Assembly (NCBI GenBank): GCA_040905045.1
Contig: JBBDSH010000050.1
Span: 65,063 to 129,062 of the forward strand
DNA length: 64,000 bases
Reading direction: 5' to 3'
DNA from: JBBDSH01 sp040905045
GTDB taxonomy: Bacteria > Pseudomonadota > Gammaproteobacteria > Eutrophobiales > Eutrophobiaceae
The notes under the pieces are model-generated. The model was not told the origin of the DNA, searched no databases, and saw only the letters and a program-made list of their open reading frames with translations. Shown here one piece after another: positions 33,653 to 41,084 of the stretch. Position 1 is the stretch's first letter, and each line of letters begins with the position of its first letter. The position numbers were made by a program, and so were the translations under genes.

Positions 33653-34099
33653 ATGCAAATATCTGAAATATTATCCCCGGACAGAGTCCGTTGTGACATC
33701 GACAACCAGAGCAAAAAAGCCGCTCTGGAAACACTGTCCTCGCTTATCGCCGACGCCGATTCCGGCATTTCCCAGGGCGAGGTTTTCGACAGCCTCATCG
33801 CCAGGGAGCGGCTGGGCAGCACCGGGCTGGGCGAGGGCATTGCCCTGCCTCACGGCCGTCTGAAAAACGCGGACCACGCCCTGGGGGCGTTTATACGCCT
33901 GCGATCGGCAATAGATTATGATGCCGTGGACCAGAAACCCGTGGACCTGCTGTTTGCCCTGCTGGTACCGGAAGAGTCCACGGAGGAACATCTGCAGATC
34001 CTGTCGAAACTTGCCGAATTGTTCAGCAAGCCGGAAATGCTGGGCAAACTTCGTTCCGAAGGAGACACGGCCGGGATATTCTCACTGTTGACCGAATAA
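33653..34099 (+). CDS. ptsN: Nitrogen regulatory PTS EIIA component PtsN
   Basis: EIIA-Ntr protein, phosphorylated on histidine by the nitrogen PTS and used for regulation (for example potassium transport and RpoN-linked genes) rather than sugar uptake. The 148 residues contain the active-site segment STGLGEGIALPHGRLKNA, with the phospho-His in ALPHG. The next gene encodes HprK, and HPr and EI lie 2.6 kb downstream, so the whole phosphorelay is encoded here. Confidence 0.95.
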   Translation: MQISEILSPDRVRCDIDNQSKKAALETLSSLIADADSGISQGEVFDSLIARERLGSTGLGEGIALPHGRLKNADHALGAFIRLRSAIDYDAVDQKPVDLLFALLVPEESTEEHLQILSKLAELFSKPEMLGKLRSEGDTAGIFSLLTE

Positions 34100-34103
34100 A
34101 CCC

Positions 34104-35135
34104 ATGGCCAACAACAATGATCACATCAGTGTCAGTGAGCTGTTCGAAAAATACGGAGAACGACTGAGCCTGCAGTGGATTGCCGGCAAGCACGGCGGCG
34201 CTAATATAATCACGCCGGAGGAATACCGGGCCGGCCCGATGGATTACGTCAGGGACGACATGGATGATCTGATAACGGAGCCCGCGGGAAGCGAAGCAAG
34301 AACACCCGGCAAATCGCTTGCGGGCTATCTGAACCTGATCCATCCCCACCAGATTCAGATCCTGGGAAATGTGGAACTGGATTATCTGGAGCAACTTCGG
34401 GACATTACCCGGCACGACACGGTCAAACAGCTTATCTCACAGAGTCCGGCCTGTATTGTCATGGCCGAGAAATGCGAACCCCCGCCGTATCTGACCCTGC
34501 GTTGTAATGAATACAACATCCCGCTTTTCACCTCGAGCCTGACCAGCGTCCAGTTATCGGACTCGCTTCGTTATTACCTGACAAATCTGTTCGCGGACAC
34601 GACCGTACTGCACGGTGTGTTCATGGAGGTCATGACCATCGGCGTTCTGCTGACAGGGCCCAGCGGCATCGGCAAGAGTGAGCTGGCCCTGGAACTCATT
34701 GCGCGCGGCCACAGCCGGCTGGTTGCCGACGATGCGCCGAAATTCTCGCGTATCGCCCCCGATATTGTCCGCGGAAGCTGTCCGGAAATACTGCGTGACT
34801 TTCTGGAAGTACGCGGCATAGGCATTATCAATGTAAGGAAACTCTACGGCGACAGCAGTATAAAGAATGAAAAATACCTGCGCCTGATCATCCAGCTTGA
34901 ACGCATGGATGAAAACAAGCTTATGCAACTGGACAGGCTGGAGGGAAGTTATCGCAACCGAAAGGTGCTTGACGTGGAGATCCCCGAAATCACGCTGCCG
35001 GTGGCGCCGGGCCGCAACTTGGCCGTGTTGCTGGAGTGCGCTGTACGTAACCATGTCCTGCGAGCCGGCGGTTACGACGCCTCGCAAGAATTTGTTGAAA
35101 AGCAACAGCTACTGATCAATCAGAACAGTGGCTGA
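34104..35135 (+). CDS. hprK: HPr kinase/phosphorylase HprK
   Basis: Bifunctional enzyme that phosphorylates HPr on Ser46 and removes that phosphate. The 343 residues have an N-terminal domain (about 1-160) with an insertion around 40-70, and a C-terminal kinase domain: Walker A GPSGIGKSELALEL, catalytic VADDAP, and the family signature LEVRGIGIINVRKLYG. The HPr encoded at 36741 keeps the serine target. The stop overlaps the start of rapZ by 8 bases, indicating coupling. Confidence 0.95.
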   Translation: MANNNDHISVSELFEKYGERLSLQWIAGKHGGANIITPEEYRAGPMDYVRDDMDDLITEPAGSEARTPGKSLAGYLNLIHPHQIQILGNVELDYLEQLRDITRHDTVKQLISQSPACIVMAEKCEPPPYLTLRCNEYNIPLFTSSLTSVQLSDSLRYYLTNLFADTTVLHGVFMEVMTIGVLLTGPSGIGKSELALELIARGHSRLVADDAPKFSRIAPDIVRGSCPEILRDFLEVRGIGIINVRKLYGDSSIKNEKYLRLIIQLERMDENKLMQLDRLEGSYRNRKVLDVEIPEITLPVAPGRNLAVLLECAVRNHVLRAGGYDASQEFVEKQQLLINQNSG

Positions 35136-35991
35136 AGAAACGACAACGCGCCGCGTTATTTTTGTCAGCGGCCTTTCCGGGGCCGGCAAGTCCGTTGTCC
35201 TGCACACCCTGGAAGACCTCAATTACTACTGCATCGACAATCTGCCCATCAGCCTGATGGATAAACTGGCCGGCGAGATCGACCGGCTTCCGGAAAACAT
35301 CGCCATCGGCATCGACGCCCGTAACATCAAGCGGGAACTGACCGATCTGCCGGACAGCATAAAGGCCATCAGGGAACACGGTGTTGCCACCGAGCTCATC
35401 TTCCTCGATGCGAGCGAGGATGTACTGACGAAGCGGTTCAGCGAAACACGCCGCAAGCATCCCCTGTCATCAGACAACATTCCTTTATATGAGGCTATTA
35501 CAAAAGAACGGGAAATCCTCAGCTCGTTGTCGGAAACCGCCGATCTGCGTATCGACACAAGCCACAATACGGTGCATGATCTTCGCAATCTAATCAGGGA
35601 GCGGATCACTGATCGTGCTGTCGATACACTTTCCATACAGGTCATGTCTTTCGGCTACAAGTTCGGCACGCCCCGCGACGCCGATTTTATTTTCGATGTC
35701 CGTTGCCTTCCCAACCCCTACTGGGACAACACACTCAGGCCTTACTCCGGCAGGGAACAACCGGTGATTGATTTCCTCGAACAGCAGGCCGGGGTGCTGC
35801 GCATGCGTGAACAGCTCACATCATTCCTGACGGAATGGATCCCCGCCTTTGAAAATGAGAACCGGAGCTATCTGACCGTCGCCATAGGCTGTACCGGCGG
35901 CCGGCATCGATCCGTCTATCTGGCCGACCGCCTGACCGGGGATCTGCGCGCTGGCGGCCGGCCGATTATACTGCGTCACCGGGACATCTGA
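35128..35991 (+). CDS. rapZ: RNase adapter protein RapZ
   Basis: Adapter and nucleotide-binding protein that, in E. coli, directs RNase E to the sRNA GlmZ and so controls GlmS and cell-wall precursor supply. The 287 residues have Walker A GLSGAGKSVVL (about 14-24), DNLPISLM, RRKHPL, and the C-terminal domain with VMSFGYKFGTP, RCLPNPYW and IGCTGGRHRSVY. The start is GTG 35128, inside the end of hprK. A fold-back element begins 6 bases after the stop. Confidence 0.95.
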   Translation: MAEETTTRRVIFVSGLSGAGKSVVLHTLEDLNYYCIDNLPISLMDKLAGEIDRLPENIAIGIDARNIKRELTDLPDSIKAIREHGVATELIFLDASEDVLTKRFSETRRKHPLSSDNIPLYEAITKEREILSSLSETADLRIDTSHNTVHDLRNLIRERITDRAVDTLSIQVMSFGYKFGTPRDADFIFDVRCLPNPYWDNTLRPYSGREQPVIDFLEQQAGVLRMREQLTSFLTEWIPAFENENRSYLTVAIGCTGGRHRSVYLADRLTGDLRAGGRPIILRHRDI

Positions 35992-35997
35992 ATATGG

Positions 35998-36127
35998 GTT
36001 CCGAATCCGTGTCCAATCCGGAAACCTGTAAGCGGACCGTACGCGGCGGGGATGCCGCATTCGAGCTGCAAGGATGTATTTACCGCGTGTCTGTGTCAGG
36101 TTTCCGGATTGGACACGGATTCGGAAC
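35998..36127. repeat. Fold-back element abutting the EIIA gene
   Basis: A perfect 31-base inverted repeat (35998-36028 and 36097-36127) beginning GTTCCGAATCCGTG. The 68-base centre has a small GCGGC/GCCGC hairpin and a core (36043-36091) whose reverse complement, ACACGCGGTAAATACATCC and then AGCTCGAATGCGGC, matches the element at 21181-21228 and partly that at 48323-48345. It separates rapZ from the EIIA gene and ends 14 bases before the likely start of the latter. Confidence 0.9.
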
Positions 36128-36141
36128 AGTTGTATAGAGCC

Positions 36142-36528
36142 GTGGCCGCCGGTCTTCTCATACTGACTCACGACGGCATCGGGCCCGCCTTGCTGGGCAC
36201 GGCGACACTGATGCTGGAAGGCTGCCCGCTGACGGCCAAACTCCTCAATGTCAGCACCGAGAGCGATCCGGATCAGTTGTTGATAGACACAACGGAACTG
36301 GCGGAGGCACTGGACAGCGGCGACGGGGTTTTGATATTAACCGATCTGCCCGGCTCCACTCCCAGCAACATTGCCGCACAGATCGCGGGAATGAAAACAA
36401 ACATACGCATCGTCAGCGGAGTGAACCTGTCCATGCTGATACGCATTCTGAATTATCCGGATTGCAGCCTTGAAGAGCTGACGGCAAAAGCCCTGAGCGG
36501 CGGCCGCGACGGCATCGTCCAAATTTGA
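36142..36528 (+). CDS. PTS EIIA component, mannose/fructose family
   Basis: A 128-residue EIIA-Man domain. It opens VAAGLLILTHDGIGPALLG, with the phospho-His in LTHDG, and has LLNVSTESDPD and VLILTDLPGSTPSN, matching the ManX fold. No EIIB, EIIC or EIID gene follows, so it is part of a regulatory PTS, as in other Proteobacteria with HprK. The frame is open from ATG 36052, but that part lies inside the fold-back element, so I use GTG 36142 (TTG 36130 is possible). No good ribosome site is visible. Confidence 0.82.
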   Translation: MAAGLLILTHDGIGPALLGTATLMLEGCPLTAKLLNVSTESDPDQLLIDTTELAEALDSGDGVLILTDLPGSTPSNIAAQIAGMKTNIRIVSGVNLSMLIRILNYPDCSLEELTAKALSGGRDGIVQI

Positions 36529-36562
36529 CGCTTTGCGCCATCCGACCACCATTAAAAGATCT

Positions 36563-36705
36563 GCCACAGAGGACACAGAGAACCACAGAGGACAAAATAT
36601 CATATGTTATTTTTGGTGGATAAATCGGCCAATCCGGTTGCACTTGCGCAAGCCGCTAAACAAGCTTTTCATCTTTTCTCTGTGGCCCTCTGTGTCCTCT
36701 GTGGC
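36563..36705. repeat. Fold-back built from 9-bp CACAGAG units
   Basis: The left arm 36563-36590 reads GCCACAGAGGACACAGAG and continues with a third unit. The right arm 36678-36705 is its reverse complement with 2 mismatches in 28. The arms are 9-base repeats of CCACAGAGN type, and the 87-base centre is AT-rich. A second element with the same arms lies at 52690-52959. It separates the EIIA gene from ptsH. Confidence 0.85.
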
Positions 36706-36740
36706 TAAATAAATAACGCAACACTGGCTCAAGGCGAACA

Positions 36741-37010
36741 ATGCAACGCAAGAAAATCACAATAATAAACAAGCTGGGACTGCATGCCAGGGCCGCGGCC
36801 AAGCTGGTGCAGACCGCGTCCGCGTTCGAAAGTGAAATCTATCTGGTGCAAAAGGACAAAAAAGTCAGCGGCAAAAGCATAATGGGGATCATGATGCTGG
36901 CGGCTTCCAGGGGGACGGAAATCGAACTTGTGATATCGGGGAAGGACGAGGAACAGGCCATGGCCGAAATTGAAGCGCTGATACAGGACCGCTTCGGGGA
37001 AGCCGAATGA
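36741..37010 (+). CDS. ptsH: Phosphocarrier protein HPr
   Basis: An 89-residue HPr. NKLGLHARAAAKLVQ contains the His15 phosphorylated by EI, and VSGKSIMGIMMLAAS contains the Ser46-type site for HprK. Both sites are kept, so both modes of control should operate. The 3' end overlaps the EI gene by 4 bases (ATGA), indicating translational coupling. It could equally be called NPr (ptsO). Confidence 0.94.
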   Translation: MQRKKITIINKLGLHARAAAKLVQTASAFESEIYLVQKDKKVSGKSIMGIMMLAASRGTEIELVISGKDEEQAMAEIEALIQDRFGEAE

Positions 37011-38752
37011 CTTTTTCCCTGCATGGCGTGGGTGTCTCCGATGGTATTGCCATCGGCAAGGTCCATGTCATCGAACGGGATCGCTTCGACATCCCGGAAT
37101 ACAGAATCGAGGAGTCCCGGGTGGATGCCGAGGTGGAACGACTTTCCCAGGCGGTTACCAGCGCCAAACAACAGTTGCGCGCCATACGCGATCATATTCC
37201 GTCGGCCACGGCCGTTGATATCAGTGCATTCATTGACACTCACCTGCTGATGCTTGACGACACGGCCCTGCTGCAGGAACCCGAGCGTCTCATCAGGGAA
37301 CATCGTTACAACGCCGAGTGGGCGCTGAAATTCCAGCGCGATGCGCTGGTCAGTGTCTTTGATGAAATGGACGATCCCTATCTGCGCACGCGCAAGGATG
37401 ATGTGGATCACGTCGTCAACCGCGTTCTGCGAATTCTGCTGAAACAGTCCCCGTTAAAGCATGAGGAACCCGACAATAAGCTGGACGGTTATATCATTCT
37501 CGCCAACGATCTGACTCCGGCCGATACAGTCCTGATGCAGCACGGCGGTGTCGTTGCCTTTGCCACCGAGTACGGCGGCCCCACATCCCATACGGCAATC
37601 CTGGCCCGCAGCCTCGGCATTCCCGCCATTATCGGCCTGAACCGGGCGCGCCGTTATATCCATGAAGATGATCTGGTTATCATCGACGGCATCTCCGGTG
37701 TTGTCATCGTTGATCCGGACGAGAAAACACAGGCTTATTACAGGGCCAGACAGCAGGAATACCTGCGTTCGCGCGCGCAACTCATTTCCCTGCGCGAAGC
37801 CCCGGCCGTCACCCTGGACGGAACCACGGTCGAACTGATGGCCAATATTGAACTGCCCCGGGATTTCGACACGGTTCTGGAGGTCGGCGCCGCCGGTGTG
37901 GGACTGTACCGGACTGAATTCCTGTATATGAACCGAACCTCGCCGCCCGACGAGGAAGAGCATTTCCGGACCTATTGCGAGGTCATCGAAATACTCAAGG
38001 GCCTGCCCCTGACCATTCGCACCCTGGACCTGGGCGCGGACAAACAGGTGGACGGCGGGCGCCAGGCCGGCCCGGTACAATCCAATCCGGCCCTGGGACT
38101 GCGCGCCATCCGGCTTTGTCTCAAGGATCCGTCGCTGTTCCGGCCGCAGTTACGGGCCATACTGCGAGCCTCGGCCCGCGGACCCCTGCGGCTGATGATA
38201 CCGATGCTGTCCAATCTGCAGGAGGCGAACCAGGTTCTGGAATTACTCGAAGAGATCAAGTCGGAACTGGACCAAAAAGGTATTGCCTATGACCATGACC
38301 TCCCCGTAGGTGCCATGATCGAAGTGCCGGCCGCCGCCATCTGCGCCGACGTCTTTGTCCGTTACCTGGACTTCCTGTCCATCGGCACCAACGATCTGAT
38401 CCAGTACACCATTGCCATCGACCGGGTTAATGACGAGGTCAATTATCTCTATGACCCGCTGCATCCCGCCGTCCTCCGGCTTATCAAGATGACCATCGAT
38501 GCCGGGCGTGAGGCGGACGTCCCCATAGCCATGTGCGGCGAGATGGCCGGAGACAAGCGCATGGCCCGCCTGTTGCTGGCCCTGGGACTGCGTGAGTTCA
38601 GCATTCATCCCGCCAACCTGCTGGAGATCAAACAAACCATTACTCAAACCAGCGTCAGAGACCTTGACGAACTGGCCAGGCAGGCCCTCGCCGCCGCCAA
38701 CGGCGCCGAAGTGGCGGAATTGCTGGACAAGACCGAACAACGGCCGCACTAA
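37007..38752 (+). CDS. ptsI: PTS enzyme I (phosphoenolpyruvate-protein phosphotransferase)
   Basis: Transfers phosphate from phosphoenolpyruvate to HPr. The 581 residues have the N-terminal HPr-binding domain, the active-site YGGPTSHTAILARSLGIPAI with the phospho-His, and a C-terminal PEP-binding TIM barrel (GVGLYRTEFLYM, IGTNDLIQYTIAIDR, VPIAMCGEMAGD). It has no GAF domain, so it is a PtsI-type rather than PtsP-type enzyme. It probably feeds PtsN and the EIIA-Man protein. Confidence 0.94.
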   Translation: MTFSLHGVGVSDGIAIGKVHVIERDRFDIPEYRIEESRVDAEVERLSQAVTSAKQQLRAIRDHIPSATAVDISAFIDTHLLMLDDTALLQEPERLIREHRYNAEWALKFQRDALVSVFDEMDDPYLRTRKDDVDHVVNRVLRILLKQSPLKHEEPDNKLDGYIILANDLTPADTVLMQHGGVVAFATEYGGPTSHTAILARSLGIPAIIGLNRARRYIHEDDLVIIDGISGVVIVDPDEKTQAYYRARQQEYLRSRAQLISLREAPAVTLDGTTVELMANIELPRDFDTVLEVGAAGVGLYRTEFLYMNRTSPPDEEEHFRTYCEVIEILKGLPLTIRTLDLGADKQVDGGRQAGPVQSNPALGLRAIRLCLKDPSLFRPQLRAILRASARGPLRLMIPMLSNLQEANQVLELLEEIKSELDQKGIAYDHDLPVGAMIEVPAAAICADVFVRYLDFLSIGTNDLIQYTIAIDRVNDEVNYLYDPLHPAVLRLIKMTIDAGREADVPIAMCGEMAGDKRMARLLLALGLREFSIHPANLLEIKQTITQTSVRDLDELARQALAAANGAEVAELLDKTEQRPH

Positions 38753-38970
38753 GCAACGAACTCCCGCCGCAGGGATAACGCTGATACACTTAACCCTCGT
38801 ATTGTGCCAGGCCGGATCAACCGGCGAGGAGCTAGGCGATATTGAAACCGACCATTCCGACTTCATCACCCCTGACCTTTTGCCCCTCACACCTTACTCA
38901 TGAACCCATGCTCCGTCGTCTGCGGGCGCAGCTAACTTAAGGCCGGCTGCAAGCTGAATCGTTGGCACCT

Positions 38971-40305
38971 ATGGCAGATAACGAAATACAGGAAAACCTG
39001 CTTGAAGCACTGGAAACCGAGGATGTTGATCGCGTCCGCGATCTGCTAAACGAGCTGCACCCTTCGGAAATCGCCGACCTGCTGGAGAGCCAGCCGGGCA
39101 AGGCGCGCGAGCAGATCTGGAATCTGGTTGATACGCAGATCGAAGGCGAAGTCCTGTCCCACGCCCACGATTCAGTCCGTACCGGACTGCTGAAGCAGAT
39201 GCCGCCGGGCCGTCTGGCACGGATAACCCGGGACCTGGACGCCGATGATCTTGTTGATATTCTCAACGATCTGCCCGAAGACATGGCCGACAGCGTTCTT
39301 CTGTCCATGGACGTACAAAACCGGGAACGCCTGGCCTCAATCCTCGCCTACCCGGAAGATACCGCCGGCGGTCTTATGAACATCGACGTCGTCCCGGTGC
39401 GGGCCGATGTCACTCTGGACGTGGTAACGCGCTATCTGCGCGTTCTGGGCGAACTGCCGGAACAGACCGACAGCCTGATGGTGGTGGACCGGGAAAACCA
39501 TTTCATCGGCATGCTGGCCCTGGCCGAGATCCTTACCCACAAACCCGAGGCCACGGTGGGTGAATTGCTGCATTCGGGCGTCGAGATCACGGCCGATACG
39601 CCGGCGGAGGACGTGGCCAGATTGTTTGAACAGCGCGACCTGTTGTCGGCGGCCGTAGTAGATGAGGACGGCGTATTGCTGGGCCGCATTACCATTGACG
39701 ACGTGGTCGATGTCATCCAGGAACAGGCGGAGCACGCCGTGCGCAGCATGGCGGGCCTCACGGATGACGATACGTTCGCTCCCGTCCTTGCCAGTGCCGG
39801 TCGCCGCGCCGTGTGGCTGGGGATTAATATCATCACGGCATTCATTGCCGCCTCGGTGATAGGCCGGTTCGAAGACACCATCCGGCAACTGGTGGCGCTG
39901 GCGGTATTGATGCCGGTAGTCGCCAGCATGGGCGGGGTGGCCGGCAATCAGACCCTGACCATCACCATCCGCGGTCTGGCCCTGGGACATGTGGTTCGAA
40001 GCAATGTCCGGCCATTACTGCAAAGGGAACTGACCATCGGCATGCTCAACGGCGTGCTCCTGGCCCTGGTGGTCGCATTAATCGCTTTTCTCTGGTTTCA
40101 TAATTCAAAGCTGTCCCTGGTTATCGGGGCGGCCATGATCATTAACCTGATAATCGGCGCCCTCGCCGGCGCGCTGATTCCGTTGATACTGAAACGCCTG
40201 GGTATCGATCCGGCTGTCGCGGGAGGCATGCTGTTGATGACCGTCACCGATGTGGTGGGGTTCCTGAGCTTTTTGGGGCTGGCGACTCTTTTTCTTATTG
40301 ACTAG
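38971..40305 (+). CDS. mgtE: Magnesium transporter MgtE
   Basis: Magnesium channel of the inner membrane. The 444 residues show the cytoplasmic MgtE-N superhelix (about 5-130, with LHPSEIADLLES and LPEDMADSVLLSM), a pair of CBS domains (about 135-255, with YPEDTAGGLMN), a connecting helix, and five membrane segments from about 285 onward, with MGGVAGNQTLT in the pore-lining region. Start set at ATG 38971; TTG 38962 is in frame. It follows the PTS genes by about 220 bases. The last bases of the gene touch a heptamer repeat. Confidence 0.94.
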   Translation: MADNEIQENLLEALETEDVDRVRDLLNELHPSEIADLLESQPGKAREQIWNLVDTQIEGEVLSHAHDSVRTGLLKQMPPGRLARITRDLDADDLVDILNDLPEDMADSVLLSMDVQNRERLASILAYPEDTAGGLMNIDVVPVRADVTLDVVTRYLRVLGELPEQTDSLMVVDRENHFIGMLALAEILTHKPEATVGELLHSGVEITADTPAEDVARLFEQRDLLSAAVVDEDGVLLGRITIDDVVDVIQEQAEHAVRSMAGLTDDDTFAPVLASAGRRAVWLGINIITAFIAASVIGRFEDTIRQLVALAVLMPVVASMGGVAGNQTLTITIRGLALGHVVRSNVRPLLQRELTIGMLNGVLLALVVALIAFLWFHNSKLSLVIGAAMIINLIIGALAGALIPLILKRLGIDPAVAGGMLLMTVTDVVGFLSFLGLATLFLID

Positions 40306-40480
40306 TGGCTCGTGGCTCGTGGCTCGTGGCTCGTGGCTCGTGGCTCGTAAATGAGCATGTATTATTTCGACTGCGGGGAAACCCGTTTTTCAGAAAAAGT
40401 TCTCACACATAATGCTTCCTTACATCCTCTCGGGATGACGTTGGATCCCTGAATCGAATAACAAGCCACGAACCACGAGC
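40305..40480. repeat. Fold-back with six GTGGCTC tandem units
   Basis: Six exact copies of the 7-base unit GTGGCTC lie at 40305-40346, starting at the final base of mgtE. The complementary arm at 40463-40480 (AAGCCACGAACCACGAGC) ends at the stop of the convergent DUF2782 gene. About 115 bases of unremarkable sequence lie between. Exact tandem copies suggest recent expansion by slippage. Confidence 0.85.
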
Positions 40481-40825
40481 TTACCAGCTAAACAATATCC
40501 ACTGGGGTACGCCGGGGTCTTCCTTGATCCCCCTGCGATGAGACTCCATGCTGCCGTCGCCATCCCGGTCTATCAGGTAATAAGGCATGCCGACGTTCGG
40601 CGTTACCTTGACCATGTACAGAATACCGTTGACCCGGTATTCCTCGATCACGGCGTCGTCCTTGCGGATAATTGTGACATCCGGCTCGATGGGCTGGCCG
40701 CTCTGGACCGCCTCCGGAATATCCGGCGGCGGCGGAACCGCTTCCAGTTCCTCTTCGCTGTTATCCTGTGCCGACAATCCCGGCAGAAGGAACATCAATA
40801 TTGTTATTGCTAGGATTTTTTTCAT
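40481..40825 (-). CDS. DUF2782 periplasmic protein
   Basis: A 114-residue secreted protein (signal ILAITILMFLLPGLSAQ) with the DUF2782 domain: VTIIRKDDAVIEEYRVNG, MVKVTPNVGMPYYLIDRDGDG, and the C-terminal VPQWILFSW. It is commonly found beside polA, as here, where it is divergent from polA. The function is unknown. I set the start at ATG 40825 (MKKILAI), since the open frame upstream to 40930 would hide the signal peptide. Confidence 0.88.
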   Translation of the reverse strand: MKKILAITILMFLLPGLSAQDNSEEELEAVPPPPDIPEAVQSGQPIEPDVTIIRKDDAVIEEYRVNGILYMVKVTPNVGMPYYLIDRDGDGSMESHRRGIKEDPGVPQWILFSW

Positions 40826-41084
40826 ACGATTTTTCCTGTCAGGCTCTCGCCCGGTTTCCGGACCGGCCACGGTGAATAAATCCGGGCGGTCCCCGCCGCT
40901 TTCCGCAAAACCGCCACCTGTCGTGATCATCCGGGTTTATCCCCGGTTCTGCAATCGCTTCCATCACAATCCGCAGGATTTTCTGCAAACATGATCACGA
41001 TCACCCGGCGACAATTCCCGATTGGGAAGTGTCCGGATATCGTTCATAATGTCTTTGTACCATAGAATCCCTCAGAACATCATT

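Noticed and set aside
36052..36141. Longer N-terminus for the EIIA-Man protein from ATG 36052
   Set aside because: These codons are inside the fold-back element, and the family begins right at the strand before the LTHDG motif.
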